From positions 124,001 through 188,000 of the forward strand of contig NZ_LMDB01000039.1 in assembly GCF_001425005.1 (NCBI RefSeq): a stretch of DNA of 64,000 nucleotides. Reading direction: 5' to 3'. Numbering within the stretch: the first letter of the stretch is position 1; each line of letters begins with the position of its first letter. Made by a program: the position numbers and the translations under genes. Of this stretch, positions 27,787-37,537 are shown piece after piece. A model generated the notes under the pieces. The model worked only from the letters and a program-made list of their open reading frames with translations, did not search any database and was not told where the DNA came from. The stretch comes from Duganella sp. Root336D2. GTDB lineage: Bacteria > Pseudomonadota > Gammaproteobacteria > Burkholderiales > Burkholderiaceae_D.

Positions 27787-29703
27787 ATGACACCCACCTC
27801 CACCGCGCCGTTTGGCGCCTGGCCATCACCGATCAGCGCCGAGATCGTTGCTGCGGGCGCTACCCCGCTGTCTTCGCTTGTCCTGGACGGGACGGATATC
27901 TACTGGCTGGCCGGGCGCGCAGCCGAGGCGGGGCGGACCACCCTGATGCGCCGGCCCGGCCCTGCGGCTGCCGCCGAAGTCACGCCGCTGCCCTTCAATG
28001 TCCGCAACCGCGTCCACGAGTATGGCGGCGGGGCTTATGCCGTCGCCGACGGTGTCGTGGTGTTTTCGCACCATGCCGACAACCGGCTGTATCGCATTGT
28101 CCCGGACGGTGCGGCCGAAGCGTTGACCGCCCCCGGCCGCCAGCGCTTCGCGGATTTCGTCTTTGACCACACGCATGCGCGCCTGATCGCCGTGCGGGAA
28201 CAGCATCCGGAGGACGACGGCTCGCATGCCCAGCCGGCAAATACCATTTGCGCGGTGCGCTTCGATGGCGGCGAGCGCGTGCTGGTTATGGGGAACGACT
28301 TCTATTCGTCGCCACGGCTGTCACCGGACGGCCGCCGCCTGGCCTGGCTGTCGTGGGACCATCCGCGCATGCCGTGGCAGGGCACCGAACTGTGGGTCGC
28401 CGATGTGGAGGCCGACGGAACGCTTGGCACACCTTGGCGCGTCGCCGGCGGTCCGCAGGAGTCCATCTGCCAGCCGGAATGGTCGCCTCAAGGCGTGCTG
28501 CACTTCGTCTCGGACCGCAGCGGCTGGTGGAACCTGTACTGCCTGCGCGAAGGCGCGGGAGGCATAAGCGGCGCTGTCGAGGCGCTGTGCCCGATGGCGG
28601 CCGAGTTTGCGACCCCGCACTGGACCTTCGGCAATTCGCTGTACGGCTTCGGCGCGGGCGGCGAAATTGTGTGCAGCTATATCGAACAGGGCGTCAGCAA
28701 GCTGGCGCGCCTGCGCGCCGGCAGCACCCTGCTGGAACCGATCGCCACGCCATACCAGGAGATCCGCGAACTGCGCGTGGGCGAAGGCTGCGTGGTCGTG
28801 CTGGCGGGCAGCCCCATCATCGCGTCGGAGATCGCCCGCATCGACCTGGCCACTGGCGAGCGCGAAGTACTTGAGCGCTCGATCGCGGCCTTGCCGGCGC
28901 CGGGCTACCTGTCGGTCCCGGCAAGCATCAGCTACCCGAGCGCCAACGGCCGCACGGCCCATGCCTTCTTCTACCCGCCGGCCAACCAGGATGTGAGCGC
29001 GCCGCCAGGCGGGAAACCGCCCGTCGTCGTTATCAGCCATGGCGGCCCGACCGGCATGGCTGCCAGCACCCTGAACCTGAAGACGCAATTCTGGACCAGC
29101 CGCGGTTTCGGCGTGCTGGACGTGAACTACGGCGGCAGCACCGGCTTTGGCCGCGACTTCCGCGACGCGCTGAAAGGCCAGTGGGGCATCGTCGACGTGG
29201 AAGACTGCATCGCCGGCGCACGCCACCTGGTCGCGCAAGGCCTGGCAGACGGTGAGCGCCTGATCATCCGCGGCAGCAGCGCCGGCGGCCTGACGACGCT
29301 GTGCGCGTTGACCTTCCATGATGTCTTCAAGCTGGGCGCCAGCTACTACGGCGTATCCGACCTGAAAGGCCTGGACGACGACTCGCACAAGTTCGAATCG
29401 CATTACAACGAGTACCTGATCGCGTCCAAGGCGCAAGCCGAGGCAGTGTACGCCGAACGTTCCCCGATCAACCACACTGACCGCCTGTCGCGCCCGATGA
29501 TCTTTTTCCAGGGCCTGGACGACAAGGTGGTGCCGCCGCAGCAATCGGAGGCCATGGTGAACGCGCTGCGCACTCGCGGCATCCCCGTGACGTATGTTGA
29601 ACTGGAAGGCGAAGGCCATGGCTTCCGCAAGGCCGACACCATCGTACGCACGCTGCAGGCGGAGCTGGACTTCTACCAACGCATGTTTGGCCTGCGCGAA
29701 TGA
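27787..29703 (+). CDS. S9 family serine peptidase (prolyl oligopeptidase-like)
   Basis: 638-residue two-domain serine peptidase: an N-terminal beta-propeller (to about 360) and a C-terminal alpha/beta hydrolase. The catalytic Ser is in RGSSAGG near residue 497, the Asp in GLDDKVVPP and the His in EGEGHGF; the oxyanion region is HGGPTG. The real start is the ATG at 27787, since the frame upstream runs through the complement of hemE and the non-coding region. No signal peptide is visible, so it is probably cytosolic. Its last codon overlaps the helicase gene downstream by 4 bp (ATGA). Confidence 0.93.
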   Translation: MTPTSTAPFGAWPSPISAEIVAAGATPLSSLVLDGTDIYWLAGRAAEAGRTTLMRRPGPAAAAEVTPLPFNVRNRVHEYGGGAYAVADGVVVFSHHADNRLYRIVPDGAAEALTAPGRQRFADFVFDHTHARLIAVREQHPEDDGSHAQPANTICAVRFDGGERVLVMGNDFYSSPRLSPDGRRLAWLSWDHPRMPWQGTELWVADVEADGTLGTPWRVAGGPQESICQPEWSPQGVLHFVSDRSGWWNLYCLREGAGGISGAVEALCPMAAEFATPHWTFGNSLYGFGAGGEIVCSYIEQGVSKLARLRAGSTLLEPIATPYQEIRELRVGEGCVVVLAGSPIIASEIARIDLATGEREVLERSIAALPAPGYLSVPASISYPSANGRTAHAFFYPPANQDVSAPPGGKPPVVVISHGGPTGMAASTLNLKTQFWTSRGFGVLDVNYGGSTGFGRDFRDALKGQWGIVDVEDCIAGARHLVAQGLADGERLIIRGSSAGGLTTLCALTFHDVFKLGASYYGVSDLKGLDDDSHKFESHYNEYLIASKAQAEAVYAERSPINHTDRLSRPMIFFQGLDDKVVPPQQSEAMVNALRTRGIPVTYVELEGEGHGFRKADTIVRTLQAELDFYQRMFGLRE

Positions 29704-32700
29704 GCGACACCCTGCTGGCGGAATTCGAAGCCCTCGAACAGCCTGAAAAAGCTGTCCTCGCCCTGCTGGCACTGGTGAGCGACCCGGTCGGCCGCACCGC
29801 CATCCTCGACCATATGGTCGCTGCCGGCATCCGCGATGCGAACGGCCAGCCCTTCACCACCCTGACGCTGGACGACCCGCTGCTCAAGCTGGAACGCCTG
29901 GCTTATACCACTGCCGTCATGGGTCGCGGCTTCGTTTGCAATGCGCGCCTGCGCTGGCCCGCCATCCGCGCTGCCATCGGCGCCCACCTGCTCGACGATC
30001 TCTGCAAGGCCTACGAGACGCTCAACCCGATGCGCCAGAACTGGAACGGCGCTTACGAGCCGCGCAGCTACCGCCATGGCGTGGCGCGCCTGCGCATGGC
30101 CATGCTGCGCGGCCGGCCGCCGCAGGATGTGATGCCGCTGCTGGCTGCCTGCATGGTGTGCTACGAAGCAGCGCAGCTGCACCCGATCGTCGACATTTTT
30201 TCGCGCCCTTTCGAAGCAGGCATGCTGCTGCTGGTGCATCCGGCCCTGCAGGACGACGTGCTGATGCTGCTGGTCCAGCACTCCCAGCGCGAGCCCGGCC
30301 TGGCGCCGCTGGTGCGCGGCTACGCCGAGCGCCACCTGCAGCGCCGCCAAAGCGCCGAACAGCAGGCCAGCCCTGCCTTGCGGCTGGCAATGGCGGAACA
30401 CGCCATCCTGTGCGGCAAACTGGCCGACGCCCTGCGCTACCTGGAAGGGATGGACGGCGCCCTGGTGCAATGCTTCTCCAGCGCCGTGCTGCTGCTGCGC
30501 GGCGACGTCACCGCTGCCATCACTGGCTATGAAGCCGCGCTGAAATCGATCCGCCGCGAATCCGGCAAGCGCAAGCACCTGTTCCAGGGCATTGCCGGCC
30601 ACCTGTACGTGCTGGCCCTGCTGCGCAGCGGCGACGCCAAACACCTGAAATCGGCGGAGAGCTACCTCGACGTGGCAGTGCACGCCCAGCACAACGCCGA
30701 CAGCGCGGTCTACCAGCAACTGAGCATGCTGCGCCAGATCCGCGCCGGCACCATGCAGGCCGACCTGGTGGCCCAGCGCGCCTGGGAGGCGCCGCTGCAG
30801 GCGCAATTGTTCCAGTGCATGCTCTACTACTGGCTGGCGCTGCCGCAATTGAAGCAGCGCCGGGCGGAATTGCAGGACTTGTCGCAGGCTGCCGACGCGG
30901 CCGGTTTCACGCTGCTTTCCGCCGGTGCGGAAAGCCTGCTGGGCCATCTTGGCGACGAGGTGGCGGCAGGACGCGCAGCAGCCTTGCGAGAACAGCTGGG
31001 CTTTGGCGACATGGCCACCTGGTTCGAGCGCCAGGAAGCCTGGCAGCGCCAGTTGGCGGCCCTGATCAACCTGCAGCAAGGCGGCCCGGAAAGCGGCGGC
31101 GAAATGCGCCTGGCCTGGGCGATCAGCTATGGCGAACGGCAGGGCATCGCTGAAATCGAACCGCGCGAGCAGAAGCGCGATGCGCGCGGTGCCTGGGGCA
31201 AGGCGCGCCCGGTGGCGCTCAAACGCTTGCGCGATGACGCGGCGCAGATGGAATTCCTGACGCCGCAGGACATACGCGTCAGCGGCGCCATCATGCCATC
31301 GCGCCAGGCCTATGCTTCCGGCCTGCGTTACGACATCGATACGGAACAGGCGGTGCTTGCCCTGGTCGGCCATCCGCTGGTGTTCTGGATGGACGCGCCG
31401 GATACCCGCGTTGAACTGCTGGCCGGTGCGCCGGAGCTGCTGATCCGCACCCACCAGGGCCAGTTGCATCTCGCGCTGCACCCCGCCATCGAGAACCTGA
31501 GCGCCAGCGTGATCGTGGTGCGCGAAGCGCCGAACCGCCTGCGCGTGGTCAGCGTGCAGGACGAGCATCGCCGCATCGCAGCCATCGTCGGCGATGGCCT
31601 GACGGTGCCGGAGCACGCCAAGGAGCAGGTATTGAAAGCGATCGGCGCCGTGTCGTCGATGGTGACGGTGCAATCCGATATCGGCGGCGGCGCGGCCAAC
31701 ACCGAGCAGTGCGATGCCGACCCGCGCCTGCACATCCACCTGCTGCCGTACCAGCAAGGCTTGAAGATGCAGGTCCAGGTGCGTCCGCTGCGCGATGCCG
31801 GGCCTTACTACGCCCCGGGCGCCGGCGCCGAGAACGTGATTGCTGACGTCAACGGCCGCTCGGTACAGGCGCGCCGCAGCCTGGCGGGCGAGCGCGATGC
31901 CCAGCGCCAGCTGGTGCTCAAATGCGAGGTGCTGGAACAGGCCACCGAAGAGCATGGCGAATGGCTGCTGGGCGAACCTGCCTTGTGCCTGCAGTTGCTG
32001 GCCGAGCTGCAGGAGCAGGGCGCCGACAAGGTGGTGCTGGCCTGGCCGGAGGGTGAAGCCTTCCGCCTCACCAAGCCGGTGTACAGCAAGCAGCTGCGCC
32101 TGAACATCAAGAGCAGGAAGGACTGGTTTGCCGCCAGCGGCCAGCTGGTGGTCGATGAAGACCGCGTACTGGACCTGCGTTCGCTGCTGGACATGATCCG
32201 GGCCGGCAAGAGCCGCTTCATCGCCCTGGGCGACAAGGAATTCCTCGCCCTGTCGGAAGAGCTGCACCGCCGCCTGTCCGAATTGGCCGCCTATGGCGAA
32301 GATGATGATGCGGGCATGAAGGTGCATCGCCTGGCCGCCTTCGTGCTGGAGGAGCTGGCCAACGACGTGGGCATGGTGGAAGCGGACGCCATGTGGCGCG
32401 AGCATTTGCAGCGCATCGAGGCCAGCGCCGGCTACACGCCGCAACTGCCCAGCACCCTGCAGGCGGAATTGCGCGACTACCAGCTGGCCGGTTTTGAATG
32501 GCTGGCCCGCCTGGCGCAATGGGGCGTCGGCGCCTGCCTGGCCGACGACATGGGCCTGGGCAAGACCTTGCAGGCCTTGGCCCTGCTCCTGCTGCGCGCA
32601 CCGCAAGGCCCGGCACTGGTAGTGGCACCGACCTCGGTTTGCCTGAACTGGGCCAGCGAAGCCGCGCGCTTTGCGCCGACGCTGAACGTGAAAATGTATG

Positions 32701-33863
32701 CCACCGGCGACCGCGACGACATCGTCAGCAATGCCGGCCCGTTCGACCTGGTGATCACCAGCTACGGCCTGCTGCAACTGGAATCCGAGCGCTTCACCAG
32801 GCCGAAGTGGCACACCATCGTGCTGGACGAAGCGCAGAACATCAAGAACGCCGCTACCAAGCGCTCGCAGGCCGTCATGGCGCTGAAGGGCGACTTCAGG
32901 ATGGTGGCCACCGGTACGCCGCTGGAGAACCACCTCGGCGAGCTGTGGAACCTGTTCCGCTTTATCAATCCCGGCCTGCTGGGCAGCCATGAGCAGTTCA
33001 ACCTGCGCTTTGCCGGCCCGATCGAGCGCCAGCAGGATCACCGCGCCGAAGTCGGTGCGCGCAACCGCCTGCGCCGCCTGATCGGGCCTTTCGTGCTGCG
33101 CCGGACCAAGGCGCAGGTGCTGACCGAACTGCCGGCCCGCACCGAGATCGTGCTGGAAGTCGACCTGTCGCCGGAAGAAACCGCGCTGTACGAATCGCTG
33201 CGCCGCGAGGCGCTGGAAAACCTGGCATCCATCGAAGGTCCGGCGGACCGGAAGTCGATGCAGATCCTGGCGGAGATCATGAAGCTGCGCCGCGCCTGCT
33301 GCAATCCGAACCTGGTGGCGCCCTCGCTGCGGTTGGACTCGAGCAAGCTGGCGGCCTTCGCCGGCTTGCTGGAAGGCCTGCTGGAGAACCGCCACAAGGT
33401 CCTGGTGTTCAGCCAGTTCGTCGATCACCTGTCGCTGATCCGCGCCCACCTGGACCGCAACGGCATCCGCTACCAGTACCTCGATGGCAGCACGTCAATG
33501 GCGGCGCGCAAGCAGTCGGTGGATGCTTTCCAGGCCGGCGAGGGCGATGTATTCCTGATCAGCCTGAAGGCCGGCGGCGTCGGCATCAACCTGACCGCTG
33601 CCGACTATGTGATCCACATGGACCCGTGGTGGAATCCCGCCGTGGAAGACCAGGCCTCCGACCGCGCGCACCGCATGGGGCAGCTGCGGCCGGTCACCAT
33701 CTACCGCCTGGTGGCGCGCAATACAATTGAGGAAGGCATCGTCGAGCTGCATGGCCATAAACGCGAGCTGGCCGACAGCCTGCTTGATGGCAGCGACACC
33801 GCCGCGCGCATGACGGCGGACGTCATGCTGGCGATGCTGAACGAGGGTTTGCGCCGCTTCTGA
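29700..33863 (+). CDS. SNF2-family helicase (DEAD/DEAH box) with long N-terminal region
   Basis: 1387-residue SWI2/SNF2 ATPase. The motor occupies about residues 920-1387: Walker A DDMGLGKTLQALAL near 945, LDEAQNIKN near 1043, GTPLENHLGELWNL, LRRTKAQVLTELP, and the C-terminal HGHKRELADSLLDG. Helicase C motifs include VFSQFVDHLSLI and DRAHRMGQ. The first 900 residues are mostly helical (repeat-like, about 1-500) with a poorly defined middle. Such proteins remodel protein-DNA or RNA polymerase complexes, but the target here is unknown. Translation is probably coupled to the S9 peptidase by the ATGA overlap. Confidence 0.92.
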   Translation: MSDTLLAEFEALEQPEKAVLALLALVSDPVGRTAILDHMVAAGIRDANGQPFTTLTLDDPLLKLERLAYTTAVMGRGFVCNARLRWPAIRAAIGAHLLDDLCKAYETLNPMRQNWNGAYEPRSYRHGVARLRMAMLRGRPPQDVMPLLAACMVCYEAAQLHPIVDIFSRPFEAGMLLLVHPALQDDVLMLLVQHSQREPGLAPLVRGYAERHLQRRQSAEQQASPALRLAMAEHAILCGKLADALRYLEGMDGALVQCFSSAVLLLRGDVTAAITGYEAALKSIRRESGKRKHLFQGIAGHLYVLALLRSGDAKHLKSAESYLDVAVHAQHNADSAVYQQLSMLRQIRAGTMQADLVAQRAWEAPLQAQLFQCMLYYWLALPQLKQRRAELQDLSQAADAAGFTLLSAGAESLLGHLGDEVAAGRAAALREQLGFGDMATWFERQEAWQRQLAALINLQQGGPESGGEMRLAWAISYGERQGIAEIEPREQKRDARGAWGKARPVALKRLRDDAAQMEFLTPQDIRVSGAIMPSRQAYASGLRYDIDTEQAVLALVGHPLVFWMDAPDTRVELLAGAPELLIRTHQGQLHLALHPAIENLSASVIVVREAPNRLRVVSVQDEHRRIAAIVGDGLTVPEHAKEQVLKAIGAVSSMVTVQSDIGGGAANTEQCDADPRLHIHLLPYQQGLKMQVQVRPLRDAGPYYAPGAGAENVIADVNGRSVQARRSLAGERDAQRQLVLKCEVLEQATEEHGEWLLGEPALCLQLLAELQEQGADKVVLAWPEGEAFRLTKPVYSKQLRLNIKSRKDWFAASGQLVVDEDRVLDLRSLLDMIRAGKSRFIALGDKEFLALSEELHRRLSELAAYGEDDDAGMKVHRLAAFVLEELANDVGMVEADAMWREHLQRIEASAGYTPQLPSTLQAELRDYQLAGFEWLARLAQWGVGACLADDMGLGKTLQALALLLLRAPQGPALVVAPTSVCLNWASEAARFAPTLNVKMYATGDRDDIVSNAGPFDLVITSYGLLQLESERFTRPKWHTIVLDEAQNIKNAATKRSQAVMALKGDFRMVATGTPLENHLGELWNLFRFINPGLLGSHEQFNLRFAGPIERQQDHRAEVGARNRLRRLIGPFVLRRTKAQVLTELPARTEIVLEVDLSPEETALYESLRREALENLASIEGPADRKSMQILAEIMKLRRACCNPNLVAPSLRLDSSKLAAFAGLLEGLLENRHKVLVFSQFVDHLSLIRAHLDRNGIRYQYLDGSTSMAARKQSVDAFQAGEGDVFLISLKAGGVGINLTAADYVIHMDPWWNPAVEDQASDRAHRMGQLRPVTIYRLVARNTIEEGIVELHGHKRELADSLLDGSDTAARMTADVMLAMLNEGLRRF

Positions 33864-33874
33864 CTGGAGACGCC

Positions 33875-34789
33875 ATGCAATTGACATCACTTGCACTTCG
33901 CACCGCTGCGGCCGCCGCGCTGGCGGCATCCTGGCTGGCCGGCACGGCGTGCCACGCAGCCCCGCCTTCCGCCGCCTCGGCCTGCCCCACGGCCGCGCTG
34001 CGCGCTGCCAAAGCCGCCAAATGGCAGGTCGACGACAGCGCCAGGCGCCAGGCACTGGCACTGCAGGCGGTGTCCTGCCTGGCGTCGCCTGACCCCGTCG
34101 AGCGCGACGAACTGGCCTTCGAGGGCCTGCAAACCTGGATGCGCACCGACAAGCTGGATACCGCCGCACTGCAGGAACTGCGCACGCGCCTGAGCGCACA
34201 GCTGCAGGCACCCGACCCGCAAGGCTTCGCGCGGCCCTTCGCCGCACTGGTACTGGCCGACGTGGCGCGCGTGGACCGCATCAAGCCCTATTTGTCGGCG
34301 GAGCAGCGCGCGCAGCTTGTCGGCGCCGCGACAGGCTACCTGCGCGGCGTGGCCGACTACCGCGGCTTCGATGAAAAGCAGGGCTGGCGCCACGGCGTCG
34401 CCCACGCCGCCGACATCATGCTGCAGCTTGCGCTCAACCCGGCACTGGGGCGCGCCGAGCATGAACCCATGCTGGCGGCGATCGCCGGCCAGGTCGCGCC
34501 GCCAGGCGAGCATTTTTACCGCTACGGTGAAGGCGAGCGCCTGATGGCCCCCATCTTCTACCTGTCGCGCGCCAGGACGCTTGAATGCGCCGATTGGGAC
34601 GCCTGGTTTGCCGGCCTGGCAGCGCGGCCAACGTCCGCCGGCGCGCAGCAAGCGGCCCTGGCTCGCAAGCACAACCTGAACGGCTTCCTGCAGCCGCTAT
34701 ACGTCAACATCAGCGAAAGCAAGGACGAGGCGCAGCGCAACTGCCTCAAGCCGCTGCTGCTGCGCGCCTTGAAGCAGGCCGCAGAATGA
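33875..34789 (+). CDS. DUF2785 domain protein, exported
   Basis: 304-residue protein with a signal peptide (LALRTAAAAALAASWLAGTACHA, residues 6-28) followed by an all-helical domain matching DUF2785 (RGVADYRGFDEKQGWRHGVAHAADIMLQLALNP). Function unknown. It starts 11 bp after the helicase stop and overlaps the next gene by 4 bp. Confidence 0.85.
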   Translation: MQLTSLALRTAAAAALAASWLAGTACHAAPPSAASACPTAALRAAKAAKWQVDDSARRQALALQAVSCLASPDPVERDELAFEGLQTWMRTDKLDTAALQELRTRLSAQLQAPDPQGFARPFAALVLADVARVDRIKPYLSAEQRAQLVGAATGYLRGVADYRGFDEKQGWRHGVAHAADIMLQLALNPALGRAEHEPMLAAIAGQVAPPGEHFYRYGEGERLMAPIFYLSRARTLECADWDAWFAGLAARPTSAGAQQAALARKHNLNGFLQPLYVNISESKDEAQRNCLKPLLLRALKQAAE

Positions 34790-35211
34790 ACGCGCAGCAA
34801 GCCTTGGCCTTCGTCGAACAGCACGGAGTCGTGCTGGCGTCGGCACATGGCAAAGTGCCGACGCTGACAGAAGCCATCGCCGGCGCCCCGATCAAAGGCA
34901 GCTGGTGGGGACACGCGGAAGGCAAGCGTATTTTCGCCGTGCTCAGCGAAGTGCAAGGGCACGGCGATATCCTGGCCTGCCGCCTGTTGGCAGGCAAATT
35001 GACCCTGGTACACCGGCGCCTGTGGCCCGCCGTGGCTGCATTGGCCGGCGAATTGCCGGCGGCGGCAGTGGCGCGGGTGCGCCAGCTGCACACCGCCGGC
35101 GGCAAGCACGTCAACGAAGAGACCCCTTTTCCACAATGGCTGCCGCTCGATGCGGCGCTGGAAGCCGAGGCCTTCGACCCCGTCCGGGCGCGGGCGGCAC
35201 TCGGCTTGTGA
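34786..35211 (+). CDS. Conserved hypothetical protein (141 aa)
   Basis: I do not recognise a functional family. The protein begins MNAQQALAFVEQHGVVLASAHGKVPTLTEAIAG and contains a conserved-looking IKGSWWGHAEGKRIFAVLSEV followed by ACRLLAGKLTLVHRRLWPAV. There are no membrane segments or signal peptide. The start ATG overlaps the DUF2785 stop (ATGA); longer frames upstream are shadows. Codon use is native. Confidence 0.8.
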   Translation: MNAQQALAFVEQHGVVLASAHGKVPTLTEAIAGAPIKGSWWGHAEGKRIFAVLSEVQGHGDILACRLLAGKLTLVHRRLWPAVAALAGELPAAAVARVRQLHTAGGKHVNEETPFPQWLPLDAALEAEAFDPVRARAALGL

Positions 35212-35246
35212 TAATCTCCCACGCTGCACTAGCAAGAGGTTGAAAT

Positions 35247-37163
35247 ATGATGAAGACCAGAATCGCCCTCGCCGCGATGATGCTGAGCCTGGCCCTGTCG
35301 CCAGTCGAGGCCGCGACGAAGAGCAAAAAATCCAACGCGCCGGCCAAGACTGCCGTCAGCAAGAAGTCCAGCAGCAAAGGCAAAACCGGCAAATCGCCGA
35401 AGTCCGCCAAGGGCGGCAAATCCGGTGCCAAGGCCGGAAAAACCAAAGCGGATAAGGCAAAACCGGCGCTTGCCGGCAAACCGCTGCCGGCAGAGCGCCG
35501 CCAGGACAAGGCGTTCGACAGCCAGGCCAGCCAGTTCCTGGGCGCGCTGTGGCGCATCGATCCGGAGACCGCCATCTCGGTCGGCAAGTACGACACCGCG
35601 GCCCAACTGACCGTTCCGGACCAGGCCTACCGCGACCAGCAGCTCGCCTTCATCGACGAATGGCTGGACAAATTCGGCAAGATCGACGCCCGGCAGCTGT
35701 CGCCGAAACAGCGCAGCGACCTTGGCCTGCTGCAGAACAAGCTGAACTCGGACCGCTGGTACCTGACCACCTTCCGCGAATGGGAATGGAACCCGGCGGT
35801 CTACAACATCGCCGGCCCGATCGACTTCGTGCTGAACACCGAGTACGCGGCAAGGCCGCAGCGACTGCGCACCCTGCTGCGCCGTATCGGCAGCGTGCCG
35901 GCGTATTACGAGGCTGCGCGCAACAACATCAAGAACCCGACGCGCGAACACGTGAAGCTGGCCATCGACCAGGCGCCCGGCGTACTGGCGGTGCTGTCCG
36001 ACCTCGACAAGCAGGTGCAGGATTCGATCCTGAACGCCAATGAAAAGAACCTGTACTCGCAGCGCATTGCGGCTGCCAAGGTAGCCGTGGAGGCTTATGC
36101 CGCCTGGCTCGGTGAGCAGGACAAGTCGCTGGCCGTCAGTGGCGCGCGCTCCTTCCGCATCGGCAAAGAACTGTACGAAGCGAAGTTCGGCTACGACATC
36201 CAGTCCGGCAGCAATGCCGAACAGACTTACCAGAAAGCGCTGGCGACCCGCGAGCAGCTGCTGTCGAACATGGACCGCATCTCGGACGACCTGTGGCCGA
36301 AATACCTGGCCGACAAAGCCAAGCCTTCCGACCGCTTCGCCAAGATCGGCATGATGATCGAGAAGCTGTCGTCGAACCATGTGCCGCGCGAGGAGTTCTT
36401 CGCCGAGATCCGGCGCCAGATCCCTGTGCTGCAGGACTGGGTGGTGAAGAACGACCTGCTGACGCTGGACTCGAACAAGCCGCTGGTGGTGCGCGAGACG
36501 CCTGCCTACCAGCGCGGCGTGGCCGGGGCCAGCATCGAAGCTCCTGGCCCGTACCGCCCGCAGGACCGTACCTACTACAACGTCACGCCGCTGGACGACG
36601 CCTCGCCGGAGGCGGCCGAATCCACGCTGCGCGAATACAACCACTGGATCCTGCAGATCCTGAACATGCACGAAGCGATCCCGGGCCACTATGCGCAGCT
36701 GGTGTACGCCAACAAATCGCCGTCGATCGTAAAGTCGATCTTCGGCAACGGCGCGATGGTGGAAGGCTGGGCTGTCTACAGCGAACGCATGATGCTCGAA
36801 TCAGGCTATGGCAACAACGATCCTGAAATGTGGCTGATGTACTCGAAGTGGAACCTGCGCAGCGTGACCAACACCATCCTCGACTACAGCGTGCACGTGA
36901 AAGGCATGGCGGAGCAGGAAGCAATCGACCTGCTGACGCGCCAGGCCTTCCAGACCGCCGCCGAAGCGAAAGAGAAATGGCGCCGCGCGCAGCTCACCTC
37001 GGTGCAGCTCACCAGCTACTTCTCCGGCTACTCGGAAATCATGGAACTGCGCGAACAGCGCCGCGCCGCCCTGGGCAGCAAGTTCTCGCTGAAGGAATTC
37101 CACGAAGACTTTCTGGGCTACGGCAGCGCACCTGTGCGCGTGATCAAAGAGCTAATGCAGTAA
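35247..37163 (+). CDS. DUF885 family protein (putative exported metallo-hydrolase)
   Basis: 638 residues. A signal peptide (about 1-23) is followed by a striking Lys/Ser/Ala/Gly-rich low-complexity stretch (about 24-77) and then the DUF885 domain. An HExxxH-like metal motif is in NMHEAIPGHYAQ near residue 475, with a downstream EGWAVYSERMMLE that supplies the second-half ligands typical of this peptidase-like family. The biochemical activity is not established. The basic linker may bind the cell envelope or nucleic acid; that is inference. Confidence 0.9.
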   Translation: MMKTRIALAAMMLSLALSPVEAATKSKKSNAPAKTAVSKKSSSKGKTGKSPKSAKGGKSGAKAGKTKADKAKPALAGKPLPAERRQDKAFDSQASQFLGALWRIDPETAISVGKYDTAAQLTVPDQAYRDQQLAFIDEWLDKFGKIDARQLSPKQRSDLGLLQNKLNSDRWYLTTFREWEWNPAVYNIAGPIDFVLNTEYAARPQRLRTLLRRIGSVPAYYEAARNNIKNPTREHVKLAIDQAPGVLAVLSDLDKQVQDSILNANEKNLYSQRIAAAKVAVEAYAAWLGEQDKSLAVSGARSFRIGKELYEAKFGYDIQSGSNAEQTYQKALATREQLLSNMDRISDDLWPKYLADKAKPSDRFAKIGMMIEKLSSNHVPREEFFAEIRRQIPVLQDWVVKNDLLTLDSNKPLVVRETPAYQRGVAGASIEAPGPYRPQDRTYYNVTPLDDASPEAAESTLREYNHWILQILNMHEAIPGHYAQLVYANKSPSIVKSIFGNGAMVEGWAVYSERMMLESGYGNNDPEMWLMYSKWNLRSVTNTILDYSVHVKGMAEQEAIDLLTRQAFQTAAEAKEKWRRAQLTSVQLTSYFSGYSEIMELREQRRAALGSKFSLKEFHEDFLGYGSAPVRVIKELMQ

Positions 37164-37234
37164 CCGGTTTAGGCTGCTCCCATGCCCCGCGCGCGCCGCG
37201 GGGCGATTCTGCTACCATGAAGAAGGGAGTGGCC

Positions 37235-37537
37235 ATGACCATGCCGATCCAGTTTGATACAGCTCAATACATCAGGACGCTAACCGATGCCGGTATTCCG
37301 CGCGAGCAGGCTGAGGCGCATGCAGACGGACTCAGGCTTGCGCTGAGCCAGCCTGTTGCTGCCGATTCTGACCTGGCAATTCAACGCGCAGAAATGCGCG
37401 CCTGGCTGGAAGCAATGGAGTTGAGGCTTGAAGCAAAGATGCGGACCGAGCTTGATGCAAGATTACGGCCAATTTATTTCTGGCTCGGCACGCTCACGGT
37501 GATGCAAGTCATCACCATGACCAAGTTGTTCTTTTAG
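37235..37537 (+). CDS. DUF1640-like coiled-coil protein with C-terminal membrane anchor
   Basis: About 100 residues. The N-terminus FDTAQYIRTLTDAGIPREQAEAHADGLRLAL matches the DUF1640/CCDC90-type pattern. It is followed by a heptad region (LAIQRAEMRAWLEAMELRLEAKMRTEL) and a C-terminal hydrophobic segment (IYFWLGTLTVMQVITMTKLFF). ATG at 37235 has GGGAG 6 nt upstream; ATG at 37217 is the alternative. It overlaps the convergent tatC end by 4 bp. Function unknown. Confidence 0.75.
   Translation: MTMPIQFDTAQYIRTLTDAGIPREQAEAHADGLRLALSQPVAADSDLAIQRAEMRAWLEAMELRLEAKMRTELDARLRPIYFWLGTLTVMQVITMTKLFF

Noticed and set aside
29673-33449. 1258-residue open frame on the minus strand
   Set aside because: It lies wholly antisense to the SNF2 helicase gene, is rich in Gln/Ala/Arg/His from GC-biased codons and has no recognisable domain.
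37161-37175. AACCGGTTT palindrome after the DUF885 stop, like the dispersed repeat core
   Set aside because: Only the short central palindrome is shared; the TGTCNGAC block is missing, so it is not counted as a copy.
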